A stretch of DNA of 17,692 nucleotides from an uncultured Roseburia sp. (GCA_910577925.1 CAJTOI010000036.1:293-17984); one strand, 5' to 3'; positions 7,562 through 15,646 are shown, numbered from the stretch's first letter. The notes: a model not told the origin generated them from the sequence alone. Numbers and translations are program-made.

Positions 7562-8561
7562 TTTCTTCTCCTCCTTTCACATCCAGATGACATGCCATAA
7601 AATGTCCTTCCTCCGCAATCGGCCGAAGCGCCGGCGCCTCTTTTGCCTTACACTCCTCACAGGCATACGGGCAGCGCGGATAGAACGAACAGTACTCCGG
7701 TATATTTGCCAGATTCGGCGGAGTCCCCTCAATCGGAACCAGTTTTTCATCCCTGTCACTATCCAGCTTCGGAACAGACGCAAGCAGCCCGAGCGTATAC
7801 GGGTGGCGCGGATTTGTCAGAAGCATCTCCGTTGTTCCGGACTCTACGATACGCCCCGCATACATGACGTAAATGCGGTCCGCGTAACGGGTCACAAGTC
7901 CGAGATTGTGCGTTACCACGATAATCGACGTTCCGTTTTTCTCCACCAGGGAGAGAAGCAGTTCCATCACCTGCGCCTGTGTCGTCACATCGAGCGCCGT
8001 CGTAGGCTCATCCGCCACGATCAGCTTCGAGTTGCAGGCAACCGAAATCGCAATCATTGCTCTCTGCCGCATACCGCCGCTCATCTCAAACGGATAATTT
8101 TTCATCCGCGCTTCCGGGTCCGGGATTCCCACCGCCGCAAGCGCGTCGACGCCACGCTTCCACGCCTCCTGCTTTGTCATATTTTTATGATGGGCGCGCA
8201 GCACCTCGGTAAGCTGATTTCCAATTGTATACACCGGGTTTAAGCTTGTCATCGGCTCCTGAAAAATCATGGAGATTCCGTTTCCGCGGATATTGCACAT
8301 CTGTTTCTTTGAATAATTCATCAGGTTTTCCCCGTCGAACCAGACCTCCCCGCCGAGAATTTTTCCGGGCGGAGACTGAATCAGCTGCAGCACAGAAAGC
8401 TGCGTCACGGACTTGCCGCTTCCGGACTCGCCCACGACCGCCACGACCTCCTTTTCATTTACATGAAAGCTGACGTCATTGACCGATTTTACCTCCCCGG
8501 CATCGGTAAAAAAGGAAGTGCGAAGATTTTTTACATCCAATAATACTTTTTTTTCTTCCAT
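7554..8561 (-). CDS. dppD: Dipeptide/oligopeptide-type ABC transporter ATPase (DppD/OppD-like)
   Basis: A 335-residue ATPase partner of the downstream DppF-like protein. Motifs are Walker A GESGSGKS at 44-51, Q-loop Q101, signature SGGMRQ at 161-166, Walker B LIVADEP at 180-186 with E185, and switch His218. The C-terminal Opp/Dpp extension has CSFYPRCPYACEEC. I prefer the ATG at 8561 over the adjoining GTG at 8564: it overlaps the upstream permease stop as TGATG, and GAGGGGG lies eight bases before it. All nucleotide-binding motifs are intact, so both ATP sites of the DppD/DppF heterodimer should be competent. Confidence 0.95.
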   Translation of the reverse strand: MEEKKVLLDVKNLRTSFFTDAGEVKSVNDVSFHVNEKEVVAVVGESGSGKSVTQLSVLQLIQSPPGKILGGEVWFDGENLMNYSKKQMCNIRGNGISMIFQEPMTSLNPVYTIGNQLTEVLRAHHKNMTKQEAWKRGVDALAAVGIPDPEARMKNYPFEMSGGMRQRAMIAISVACNSKLIVADEPTTALDVTTQAQVMELLLSLVEKNGTSIIVVTHNLGLVTRYADRIYVMYAGRIVESGTTEMLLTNPRHPYTLGLLASVPKLDSDRDEKLVPIEGTPPNLANIPEYCSFYPRCPYACEECKAKEAPALRPIAEEGHFMACHLDVKGGEENG

Positions 8562-9433
8562 CACAGTTTCCCCCTCAGTCTCGGATCCAGCGCGTCACGA
8601 AGCGCATCGCCCACGATATTAAAGGCAATTACCACCAGCATAATGCAGATACCCGGAAGAATCGCAACAAGCGGCTGGTTAAACAGATACTTGTATCCCT
8701 CAGATACCATAACGCCCCACGCCGGTGTCGGCGGAATGATTCCCACGCCCAGATAGCTCAATGTCGATTCCAGCATGATTGCCGTACCCACATTCATCGT
8801 AAATGTTACAATCAGCGATGCCAGGCAATTCGGCAGAAGATGGCGGAACATAATCACCAGCTGCTTTTGCCCGATTAAATTCGCGGCGGTCACATAATCG
8901 TTTTCCCGAAGGCTGATCACAAGACCGTTTACCATACGAATGTAGCTCGGAATAATGGACACGCCGATCACGACACTGATTCCCAGCAGATTTCCGGTCA
9001 CCATCGCAGAAAGCACTATCGTGAAAATAATCGGCGGAATTGCAATCATCGCATCCGTGATACGCATGATAAGCGTATTGACCCATCCGCCCACATACCC
9101 GGCAATCAGACCGATTGTCGTGCCGACTGCGGCAGCCCAGATACTTGAGAGCAGTCCGGTCACCAGAGACACGCGCGCGCCGTAGAGAAGTCTCGTCAAT
9201 GTATCGCGTCCGATGTTGTCGCAGCCCAGCAGGTGTTCGCTGCTCGGCCCTGCCAGAATACTGAGCAGATTCTGTTCATAAGGTGTGTACGGCGTCAGCA
9301 GGGGTGCAAAAACAGCGATAAGCACAAATGCTACCATAATGCCGAAACACAGTTTTGTCACCCATCCACGGCTGAAGAACACCCGAAAAAAGCGTTTCAC
9401 ACCGTTTGTTTGTTTTGCTTTTCTCTCTGACAT
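8561..9433 (-). CDS. dppC: Dipeptide/oligopeptide-type ABC permease (DppC/OppC-like)
   Basis: A 290-residue inner-membrane permease with an N-terminal cytoplasmic tail and span, followed by the extracellular loop with HLLGCDNIGRDTLTRLLYGA, the hallmark of DppC/OppC proteins. Five further spans follow. The ATPase-contact (EAA) loop lies around NDYVTAANLIG. I chose the ATG at 9433 over an in-frame GTG at 9442: GGAGG lies eight bases before the ATG but overlaps the GTG. The gene starts 5 bp past the dppB stop and touches dppD at its end, so stoichiometric expression with its partners is likely. Confidence 0.94.
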   Translation of the reverse strand: MSERKAKQTNGVKRFFRVFFSRGWVTKLCFGIMVAFVLIAVFAPLLTPYTPYEQNLLSILAGPSSEHLLGCDNIGRDTLTRLLYGARVSLVTGLLSSIWAAAVGTTIGLIAGYVGGWVNTLIMRITDAMIAIPPIIFTIVLSAMVTGNLLGISVVIGVSIIPSYIRMVNGLVISLRENDYVTAANLIGQKQLVIMFRHLLPNCLASLIVTFTMNVGTAIMLESTLSYLGVGIIPPTPAWGVMVSEGYKYLFNQPLVAILPGICIMLVVIAFNIVGDALRDALDPRLRGKL

Positions 9434-9438
9434 ACGGC

Positions 9439-10389
9439 TCACCTCCAGCTCTTACGGATACGCGGATCTACGAACCCGTATAATAAATCAATTACAAAGT
9501 TTACAATCACCGTAAATACGGAGATTACAAACACACAGCCCTGCACAACCATATAATCCCGGCCGTTAATCGCGCTCACAATCAATGTTCCGATTCCGGC
9601 GATATTAAACACCTGCTCCACCATCAAAGAGCCGCCTACTACCACCCGCACCTGCAGCCCGATTGTCGTAATAACCGGAATCAGCGCATTTTTCAACGCA
9701 TGTTTGTATACCACGCTCTTTTCGACCAGACCGTTTGCACGGGCCGTTCTGATATAATCCTGATTGATTACTTCCAGCATATTTGACCTTGTCTGACGCG
9801 CGACGGCTGCCAGAAGGCTGAATGAAAGAATCAATATCGGCATAATCCCGTAATAGACATACTGTCCGAAATCCTCAGAGGGAGCCACATACCCGGACAA
9901 AGGCAAAAGTCCAAGCTTCATACCGAAAATAAAAATCCCCACAATTCCCAGCCAGAACTGGGGAGCCCCGAGTCCGATAGTACTCAGAAACGTAATCAGA
10001 TTATCAATAAATTTTCCGCGCCGGATCGCACTTACAATTCCGCACAAAATGCCGAGGATGCTCGAGAGAATGAGCGCCGGCAGACCGATTGAAATCGTGC
10101 GGGGGAGCCGCTCGGCAAGACAGGTCGTCACCGGCCGGCTGTAAGTGATGGAATCACCCAGATTACCATGAAATGCGTCTGTGATCCAGATAAAATACTG
10201 TTCCACTACAGGGCGATTTAAGTAGTACTTTTCACGAAACGCTTCAACGTCCTGTTCAGACGCTTCCGAACCCAGCGCCAGAACAGCAGGGTCTCCGGGA
10301 AGCATATGTACCAGCGTAAAAGATATCACGGAAACCAGTAATATCACGATTACGGAAATCCCCAATCGCTTTAAAATATATCGGCCCAT
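9439..10389 (-). CDS. dppB: Dipeptide/oligopeptide-type ABC permease (DppB/OppB-like)
   Basis: A 316-residue inner-membrane permease that pairs with the DppC-like protein. It has the DppB/OppB pattern: an N-terminal span (RYILKRLGISVIVILLVS), a large first extracytoplasmic loop with MLPGDPAVLALG, five further spans, the EAA-type loop around NQDYIRTARANGL, and the C-terminal YGFVDPRIR. I chose the ATG at 10389: a GGTGG Shine-Dalgarno lies eight bases before it, whereas the upstream GTG codons overlap that site. The gene is separated from the binding-protein gene by 76 bp containing a strong hairpin, which probably lowers its expression relative to the binding protein. Confidence 0.94.
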   Translation of the reverse strand: MGRYILKRLGISVIVILLVSVISFTLVHMLPGDPAVLALGSEASEQDVEAFREKYYLNRPVVEQYFIWITDAFHGNLGDSITYSRPVTTCLAERLPRTISIGLPALILSSILGILCGIVSAIRRGKFIDNLITFLSTIGLGAPQFWLGIVGIFIFGMKLGLLPLSGYVAPSEDFGQYVYYGIMPILILSFSLLAAVARQTRSNMLEVINQDYIRTARANGLVEKSVVYKHALKNALIPVITTIGLQVRVVVGGSLMVEQVFNIAGIGTLIVSAINGRDYMVVQGCVFVISVFTVIVNFVIDLLYGFVDPRIRKSWR

Positions 10390-10422
10390 ACCATACACCA
10401 CCTTTCCTTCTGTTCAAATAAA

Positions 10423-10457
10423 GGGTGTGCGCCGCACTTCACGGGCAGCGCACACCC
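10423..10457 (-). terminator. Intercistronic hairpin between solute-binding protein and permease genes
   Basis: GGGTGTGCGC (10423-10432) and GCGCACACCC (10448-10457) form a perfect 10-bp GC-rich stem around a 15-base loop, just after the binding-protein stop codon. In the direction of transcription it is followed by TTTATTT, a weak T-run. It is probably a partial terminator or 3'-end stabiliser, as known between malE and malF, giving excess binding protein over membrane components. Confidence 0.7.
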
Positions 10458-10465
10458 CATAAAAC

Positions 10466-12118
10466 TTATTCCGCCTCTTTCCAGAGCTCATTCCAGGTAG
10501 CTCCATGCTCCTGAACCGCACCGTAATCGCCGTGTACCTTCGGACTTGTCACGGAAGTCGAATAGGTAACCGCCACTGCGTAAAGCTCTACATTATCCTG
10601 GAACAATACCTTAACTGCCTCTTTCAGGTTTTTATCCATTGTCGCCTCGTCGGATGCAACCGCTTCCTGAATCAGGCCCACAGACACATCGTCATGCAGG
10701 AATGTGGAACCGCCGAATCTTGCGCCCGGAATCATATTTGCCGCAACCTGAGAGAACTGTCCGTTTCCAAGACCCATCGGATGGAACAGGATACCGTCCC
10801 ACTCTCCTAAGTAGTCCGCATAATTTGCAACTTCAATCTGGTTTAAGGTAACGGTGATGCCGATCTCCTGAAGCTCTGCCTGGATAATCTGACATACGCT
10901 CTTTGCAAAATCGCCGACCTGGAAGTTGATCGTCAGTTCAAAACCGTCCGCATAGCCTGCTTCCGCGAGAAGCGCTTTTGCTTTCTCCACATCGTAGCCG
11001 TAACCGGTCACTTCATCGTTGTAAGTTGCCGCGCCCGGAATTGCCCACTGTGTCGTAGACGTACCGTAGACACCGCCGCCCAGCAGAGAATTGCAGATTG
11101 TCTCCGCATCCACTGCGTAGCAGATTGCCTGACGCACACGCACATCGGTCAAAGGTCCTTCCGCGATACTGTTAAAGCATAACGTATAGCCGGTAGTCGG
11201 GATTGCGGCATTTGTCAGGTTGTATCCCTTCGCCTTTAAGGCATCCGCCGTTACCGAATCACCCGAAAGCGTCATAACGTCAAGGTCTCCGACCTCAAGT
11301 GCCGCCTGCTGTGTTGCGGTAGATGCATAGATCATAAAGTTCACACCGTCAAGGTACGGCGTACCGCCCCAGTAATTGTCATAGCGCTCGGTATAGATTC
11401 CTTCGCCGTGTACCCATTTTGAAACCTTGAATGCGCCGGTTCCTACCGGAGCCTCGTTAAAGCCGTCGGGACCGAGCTCTTCCACTGCGGTCGGGCTGCA
11501 CATAAAGCAGGTACGCGCCAGACCGTAATCAAACAGTGCATCCCAGCTGGACATGTGTACGACAACCGTCTTCTCGTCTACCACTTCCACGCTGTCCACA
11601 TAGTTGTAATACGAACCGCTCAAAACACCGTTTTCTTTGTAATAATCCAGATTCCATTTCACGGCTTCCGCATCCATCGGCGTGCCGTCCTGGAAGGTAA
11701 TGCCGTCTTTGACTACCAGCGTGTAGGTCAGCGCCTCCGGATCGGCGTCAAAAGATTCCAGCAGGTACGGCTGCGGCTTTCCGCTCTCGTCATATTTAAG
11801 CAAAGTCTCATAAATCGCCGGGCTTACCGTTCCCTCATTTGTGTTTCTTACCATCCATCCCTGCAGGGTTGTCGGATCATCGGTGATTGCGACGGTAAAT
11901 GTGCCGCCGGATACCGGTTCGCCGGCGTCTGCCTGCGCGTCTCCGCCTTCGTTTCCGCCGTCGGACGGCGGTGCTGCCTGCTCTGTTCCGGCTGCTCCCG
12001 CTGTTCCTGCATCTCCTGCCGTTCCTGTCTGATCTCCGCTGTCAGCCGGCTTATCGCCGCATGCCGCAAGCGATACACACATAGCCGCCGTCAGCAACAT
12101 TGCTACCTTCTTTTTCAT
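10466..12118 (-). CDS. Family-5 ABC solute-binding lipoprotein
   Basis: A 550-residue extracellular binding protein of normal length for the Dpp/Opp class. Residues 1-19 are a lipoprotein signal peptide with lipobox LAAC, making Cys20 the lipidated residue. About 21-68 is a flexible low-complexity linker rich in Gly, Ala, Asp and Glu. The SBP_bac_5 domain starts at about 69 (GGTFTVAITDDP) and includes YETLLKYDESGKPQPYLLES and the DVRVRQAICYAVD segment. AGGAGG lies five bases before the ATG. The gene lies between two lyase-superfamily genes and its permeases, so it should capture the compound the enzymes process. Family-5 proteins bind peptides but also nickel complexes, opines and sugars; the ligand is not predictable. 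Confidence 0.95.
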   Translation of the reverse strand: MKKKVAMLLTAAMCVSLAACGDKPADSGDQTGTAGDAGTAGAAGTEQAAPPSDGGNEGGDAQADAGEPVSGGTFTVAITDDPTTLQGWMVRNTNEGTVSPAIYETLLKYDESGKPQPYLLESFDADPEALTYTLVVKDGITFQDGTPMDAEAVKWNLDYYKENGVLSGSYYNYVDSVEVVDEKTVVVHMSSWDALFDYGLARTCFMCSPTAVEELGPDGFNEAPVGTGAFKVSKWVHGEGIYTERYDNYWGGTPYLDGVNFMIYASTATQQAALEVGDLDVMTLSGDSVTADALKAKGYNLTNAAIPTTGYTLCFNSIAEGPLTDVRVRQAICYAVDAETICNSLLGGGVYGTSTTQWAIPGAATYNDEVTGYGYDVEKAKALLAEAGYADGFELTINFQVGDFAKSVCQIIQAELQEIGITVTLNQIEVANYADYLGEWDGILFHPMGLGNGQFSQVAANMIPGARFGGSTFLHDDVSVGLIQEAVASDEATMDKNLKEAVKVLFQDNVELYAVAVTYSTSVTSPKVHGDYGAVQEHGATWNELWKEAE

Positions 12119-12145
12119 AAGTACCTCCTTAAGTAATATAAAAAA

Positions 12146-13009
12146 TTAAAATAAATTGTAACTCACTGCATGTTCCGTACTGTATACCACATTCTTTTCG
12201 GCCAGATCCTTCAGTCCGTATTTAAACATACCGCAGAGTGCGGCTTTCTCAAACACATGCATGGTAACCAGGTTAAAATCCAGACCTAAAATATCATCCA
12301 GCTCCACGGTCGGTTTTCCGTTCACTACGATGACATCCGGCCACATCTTCCAGCCGAGATCCTTTTCGGCTACCCGCTTGCCCATCTCCAGATCATTCAT
12401 ACCGCCGCATACGGTCGTCATCGGCGCTCCCAGCTTTTTGGCAAGTACGCAGCGCGCAATCGCCTCGTCCATTCCGTAGCTCGGCCCCGCTTCCGTGCGG
12501 GCAATGCAGACACAGCCGGTCCCCTCGCATGCCGCAACGGCAGCCTTAATCTTTGCAAGCCATCTCTCACGCGGAATCGTCTTGTAGGATGGCGTTACCG
12601 TAGCCGGATTTACCTCGTCCGGATTTGCCGCATAATACTCGTGACGCTCAAATCCGCGGAAACCGGTACTGTCATCCAGCGTAAAACCTGCTGCACCCGC
12701 TCTTATCAGACGTTTGACATTCCGGTAGACAACCGCCGGGCTCTCTCCGTAACCGTCATCGAAATCCACGAGAAGCGGAATATTCGTACAGTTTGTGATA
12801 CTCTCCACAATCCGAATCACTTCATCGACCGTAGCCAGAGCCATATCCGGCTGCCCGTCCATACTGTAGGCAATCGCACCGCCGCTTAACATCATACAGG
12901 GAAACCCGCTTTTTTCTGCGGCCATGGCGCTCATACAGTCATATACACAGGGGGCAAATACCTGTTCGCCCTGTTTAAAAAGCTCCATTCCGGTTAATTT
13001 CTTTTTCAT
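12146..13009 (-). CDS. Isocitrate lyase/PEP mutase superfamily enzyme (methylisocitrate-lyase-like)
   Basis: A 287-residue cytoplasmic TIM-barrel enzyme. Superfamily features are visible: LSGGAIAYSMDGQPD at 41-55, the Mg-binding VDFDDGYGE at 81-89 (D82, D84), the position of the usual IED as LDD at 111-113, and ARTEA at 170-174. The Cys-containing KRCGH loop of isocitrate and methylisocitrate lyases is replaced by STGFRGFERH, so classical isocitrate lyase activity is unlikely. C-C cleavage or decarboxylation of another 2-hydroxy or 2-oxo dicarboxylate is more plausible, as in dimethylmalate lyase or oxaloacetate hydrolase relatives. The ribosome binding site is weak (GGA six bases away), so translation may depend on the paralogue 23 bp upstream. 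The exact substrate is unknown. Confidence 0.88.
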   Translation of the reverse strand: MKKKLTGMELFKQGEQVFAPCVYDCMSAMAAEKSGFPCMMLSGGAIAYSMDGQPDMALATVDEVIRIVESITNCTNIPLLVDFDDGYGESPAVVYRNVKRLIRAGAAGFTLDDSTGFRGFERHEYYAANPDEVNPATVTPSYKTIPRERWLAKIKAAVAACEGTGCVCIARTEAGPSYGMDEAIARCVLAKKLGAPMTTVCGGMNDLEMGKRVAEKDLGWKMWPDVIVVNGKPTVELDDILGLDFNLVTMHVFEKAALCGMFKYGLKDLAEKNVVYSTEHAVSYNLF

Positions 13010-13032
13010 TTATCCAACCATGCCTTTCTGTT

Positions 13033-13959
13033 TTATTTTGCGGGTTCCTTCTGATATGCGTCGTCTCCCAATTCCTTTAAATCCTCGAACTGCTTCTCAA
13101 GAGGCATCCATTTCTTCCAATAGCTGAAAATATAGTGATAATCCCGAAGACTTCCGTCCTCATTCCGCAGATACCCGTCAAAATCGTCCAAATCCGCATA
13201 CACGGTATTCCGGTTTTTCCAGTTCTTCTCACCGTAATCCATGTCGCCGTACCATGCGCCTTTTTCCATAAAGGTGATAAATACCAGCTTATATCCGAGC
13301 TCGTCCAGCCTTTCCGCCGTCACTTCCGCCGCACCGTCCTTCGCCGTTAAATCACTCCACAGCTTCGGTCCGGAAATCTCTGCCGCAAACCATGCAGCGT
13401 CTTCTTCCGTGTGCATGCAGACCGCTCCCACCATCTCGGCGCCCGCTTCTTTTGCTGCTTTACAGCGCTCCGCCGCATCCTTTGCATCGGGTGCAAAGCT
13501 CCTCGCAAGCACCATACAGTCCGTATTTGAGGCCGCCTCCACGGCAATTGCAACTTTTTTCGCAAACACTTCTTTGCTGACCAGTGCAAGTTGCTCGGAA
13601 TCGCTGCCGCATCCGAAGATTCTGTCATCCAGCAGCATCGCTGCCGCGCCGGCCTTTACAATGCGCTCCAGATCGTACGGCATAATCCGTAAGTTATCGC
13701 TGAAACCGCTGCGTACCTCTACGACAAGCGGTATTCCGCAGTTATCTTCCACAAAACGGCTTAACGACCACACCATATCCGACACGCCGAGCGTTCCCTC
13801 ATCCGGGGTTCCGTATACGGTATGTGTCAGCGCCGAAGCGGATAACAGCGCACACTTGCATCCAAGATGTTCTGCGGCGCGTGTAGATATTCCGTCAAAC
13901 GTATCCGGGGCAAGCATCTGTCCCTCGGCCAAAACCGATTGTAATGTCGGAATTTTCAT
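13033..13959 (-). CDS. Divergent isocitrate lyase/PEP mutase superfamily paralogue, metal site altered
   Basis: A 308-residue paralogue of the next gene downstream, recognisable by ALLSASALTHTVYGTPDE at 37-54, VKAGAAAMLLDD at 101-112 and MVLARSFA at 149-156. The Mg-binding DxD segment has become VEVRSGFSD (80-88): aligned D82 becomes E81 and D84 becomes R83. The ARTEA/ARTDA segment has become ARSFA. About 50 extra C-terminal residues are rich in aromatic and charged residues. I infer that it uses a different chemistry, or is a catalytically weak partner in a hetero-oligomer with its neighbour. The ATG at 13959 has AGGAGG nine bases upstream; an earlier in-frame TTG at 13986 overlaps that site and was rejected. 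It starts 27 bp past the cyclase stop. Confidence 0.85.
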   Translation of the reverse strand: MKIPTLQSVLAEGQMLAPDTFDGISTRAAEHLGCKCALLSASALTHTVYGTPDEGTLGVSDMVWSLSRFVEDNCGIPLVVEVRSGFSDNLRIMPYDLERIVKAGAAAMLLDDRIFGCGSDSEQLALVSKEVFAKKVAIAVEAASNTDCMVLARSFAPDAKDAAERCKAAKEAGAEMVGAVCMHTEEDAAWFAAEISGPKLWSDLTAKDGAAEVTAERLDELGYKLVFITFMEKGAWYGDMDYGEKNWKNRNTVYADLDDFDGYLRNEDGSLRDYHYIFSYWKKWMPLEKQFEDLKELGDDAYQKEPAK

Positions 13960-13986
13960 ATTCCAAATCCTCCTTTTTCCTTTCAA

Positions 13987-14667
13987 TCAGCAAAATTCTG
14001 TCAGTCCCTCAATCGCATACGCGCGAATCGGGCAGGAATCAAGTCCCATAATCGGAAGCGGAGAATAGGACATGAAAAATACTTCCTTCTCCAGCTTGTC
14101 CAGATTCTTGAGCACTTCCAGAAATACGATGTTTTCCGCCATACAGATATCGTGGAACGGCTTTACATCTTCATTGCAGTTTTCAATCGAGACACCGTCT
14201 CCGAAACCGACGCATTTTATCTTGTGATCCACCATCCACTGTGCGGTTTCCCCGTTTACGAAAAGTCTCTTATCCTTTTCCGTATTCGTATCCGGCGTAA
14301 AGGGCGCAAGCTTATACTCTGAATCAAGAATCAGAATATCCCCTTCCTTTACTTTTCCCTCGCAGGCCTTATCGAGAATCTCTGCGGTGATATAGCCGTT
14401 CGGTTCCGCCTCGATCGTCAGGTAAACCGCTCTTCCCATAAATGCATCAAGCGGCAGCTCCGCGACAGACGGCCAGTTATCGTCATGATGATACGGGCAC
14501 TCCACATGGGTTCCGAGGTGACTTGTCAGATCCATAATGGTGTGAAAGTCCGGAATCGGTCCGCCCGTGTTAAACCGGTAGAGATGGCACCGTCTTGTCT
14601 CCGTCGCCGGATCTAATGTTTTTGTCAAATCTATCACCCGAAGTCCTCCCAAATTATAAACGCACAT
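13987..14667 (-). CDS. Cyclase-family metal-dependent hydrolase (kynurenine formamidase-like fold)
   Basis: A 226-residue protein of the cyclase family (PF04199 type), which includes bacterial kynurenine formamidase and isatin hydrolase. The metal-binding motif HxGTHxDxPxH appears as HLGTHVECPYH at 50-60, with H50, H54 and H60 kept and the usual Asp changed to Glu56. The conserved opening VIDLTKTLDP is at 11-20. Family members hydrolyse amide, lactam or lactone bonds using a divalent metal. In this operon it could open or deacylate the imported compound before the dehydrogenase and lyases act. AAAGGGGG lies eight bases before the ATG, and the start is one base past the stop of the panE-like gene. 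The Asp-to-Glu change suggests a divergent subfamily. Confidence 0.88.
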   Translation of the reverse strand: MCVYNLGGLRVIDLTKTLDPATETRRCHLYRFNTGGPIPDFHTIMDLTSHLGTHVECPYHHDDNWPSVAELPLDAFMGRAVYLTIEAEPNGYITAEILDKACEGKVKEGDILILDSEYKLAPFTPDTNTEKDKRLFVNGETAQWMVDHKIKCVGFGDGVSIENCNEDVKPFHDICMAENIVFLEVLKNLDKLEKEVFFMSYSPLPIMGLDSCPIRAYAIEGLTEFC

Positions 14668-14668
14668 T

Positions 14669-15601
14669 TTAATTTCCCCCTTTCTGCTCCTTTTTGTTTT
14701 TATCCTCTATTGCATGTACCAGCTCCACCACAAACTCATGGGAAGGAGCCGCAATTTTGAGTCGTTTTGCCTCGCTGACGACGGAACCGCTGATCGTGTC
14801 GACCTCTGTTCTCATGCCGTTTCGCAAATCCGCGTAAATTGATGTGTAGCCGTTGTGAGAATTTTCCACCAGCGTCCTCACATCGTGCACGACCTCTTCC
14901 GCGTCAAAATCCATACCGCCTGCATTTGCCACCGCAACCGCCTCTTTCGCAAGGCGCTCCACGAGAATCCACGCATGCGCGCTGTCCCTGAGAAAATCAA
15001 GGCTGCTCTGAAGAATACCTGTCATCACGCTTGCAGACACATTGATAAACAGCTTGCTCCATATCAGCTTCCTCACATTGTCGGAAACCTCTGTCACAAA
15101 TCCGCATTCCGTGAAGGTGTCGGCAATTTCCTTAAGCGCCGTGCTGCCGCCGTCTAAAAGCCCTATGTAAGATTCTCCGCCTCCGCCGTGATTGATATAT
15201 CCTGTCTCGAGAATGGAACTGTTATGTTTTGTTGTTCCGATGACAACATGTTCCCGGTTCACAAATTTAAGAATCGTCTGTTCGTGTCCTGCCCCGTTCT
15301 GCAGCGTCATCACATAGGTATTCTCCCCGATCAATTCGCTGTTTGCAGCAAGTGCACTCTCGGAAAACATTGCCTTCACGAAAATAATTACCAAATCCAT
15401 TTCGCCGAGTCCGTCTGCGGACGCTACTGCTTTCGGATGAAATATTCTGTCTCCGTCGGCTTCTCTGATTTTCATGCCTTCCCGATTAATAAAATCCACT
15501 TTATTCTGATCGATTTCTACCAGCCATACTTCATTTTTCTGTGATAAGTAGCTGCCAAACAGGGAACCCATCGCCCCCGCGCCCAGTATCGCGATTCTCA
15601 T
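14669..15601 (-). CDS. Ketopantoate reductase-like NAD(P)-dependent dehydrogenase (ApbA/PanE family)
   Basis: A 310-residue two-domain oxidoreductase. The Rossmann motif GAGAMG is at 7-12 and LQNGAG at 100-105, with N102 matching the substrate-binding Asn. The C-terminal domain keeps the catalytic Lys (K183 in IWSKLFINVSAS), N187 and the RTEVD glutamate (E266). Two usually conserved Asn are Ser: S191 in place of the second Asn of KxxxNxxxN, and S271 in the ING segment. With an altered pocket and a catabolic operon, a role on another 2-hydroxy/2-oxo acid is likelier than pantothenate synthesis. It is the first gene of the operon. The ATG at 15601 has AGGAG 11 bases upstream; the GTG at 15613 overlaps that site and was rejected. 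Confidence 0.88.
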   Translation of the reverse strand: MRIAILGAGAMGSLFGSYLSQKNEVWLVEIDQNKVDFINREGMKIREADGDRIFHPKAVASADGLGEMDLVIIFVKAMFSESALAANSELIGENTYVMTLQNGAGHEQTILKFVNREHVVIGTTKHNSSILETGYINHGGGGESYIGLLDGGSTALKEIADTFTECGFVTEVSDNVRKLIWSKLFINVSASVMTGILQSSLDFLRDSAHAWILVERLAKEAVAVANAGGMDFDAEEVVHDVRTLVENSHNGYTSIYADLRNGMRTEVDTISGSVVSEAKRLKIAAPSHEFVVELVHAIEDKNKKEQKGGN

Positions 15602-15626
15602 TTGGTTTTTCACTCCTTTAAAACTT

Positions 15627-15642
15627 TTGGTATCGATTGCAA
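15627..15642. promoter_or_regulatory. LacI-family operator at the start of the catabolic operon
   Basis: TTGCAATCGATACCAA (read on the minus strand) has the partial two-fold symmetry and central CG typical of LacI-family operators; the half-sites are TTGCAATC and TTGGTATC. It covers the predicted transcription start, five bases past the -10, a classic repressor position. Fifteen of its 16 bases recur at 17110-17125 beside the local lacI gene. Confidence 0.8.
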
Positions 15643-15646
15643 TTTC

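Noticed and set aside
7356..8243. Plus-strand frame of 295 codons opposite dppF/dppD
   Set aside because: Antisense shadow of two intact ATPase genes, Arg/His-rich and without recognisable domain.
13241..14068. Plus-strand frame of 275 codons opposite the divergent lyase paralogue
   Set aside because: Ser/Ala-rich antisense frame with no family match; the minus strand encodes recognisable superfamily segments.
15627..15642. CcpA catabolite-response element as the reading of the operator
   Set aside because: It resembles a cre site in its central CG, but deviates at positions normally A/T, purine or pyrimidine. The paired copy beside lacI makes the local regulator the simpler explanation.
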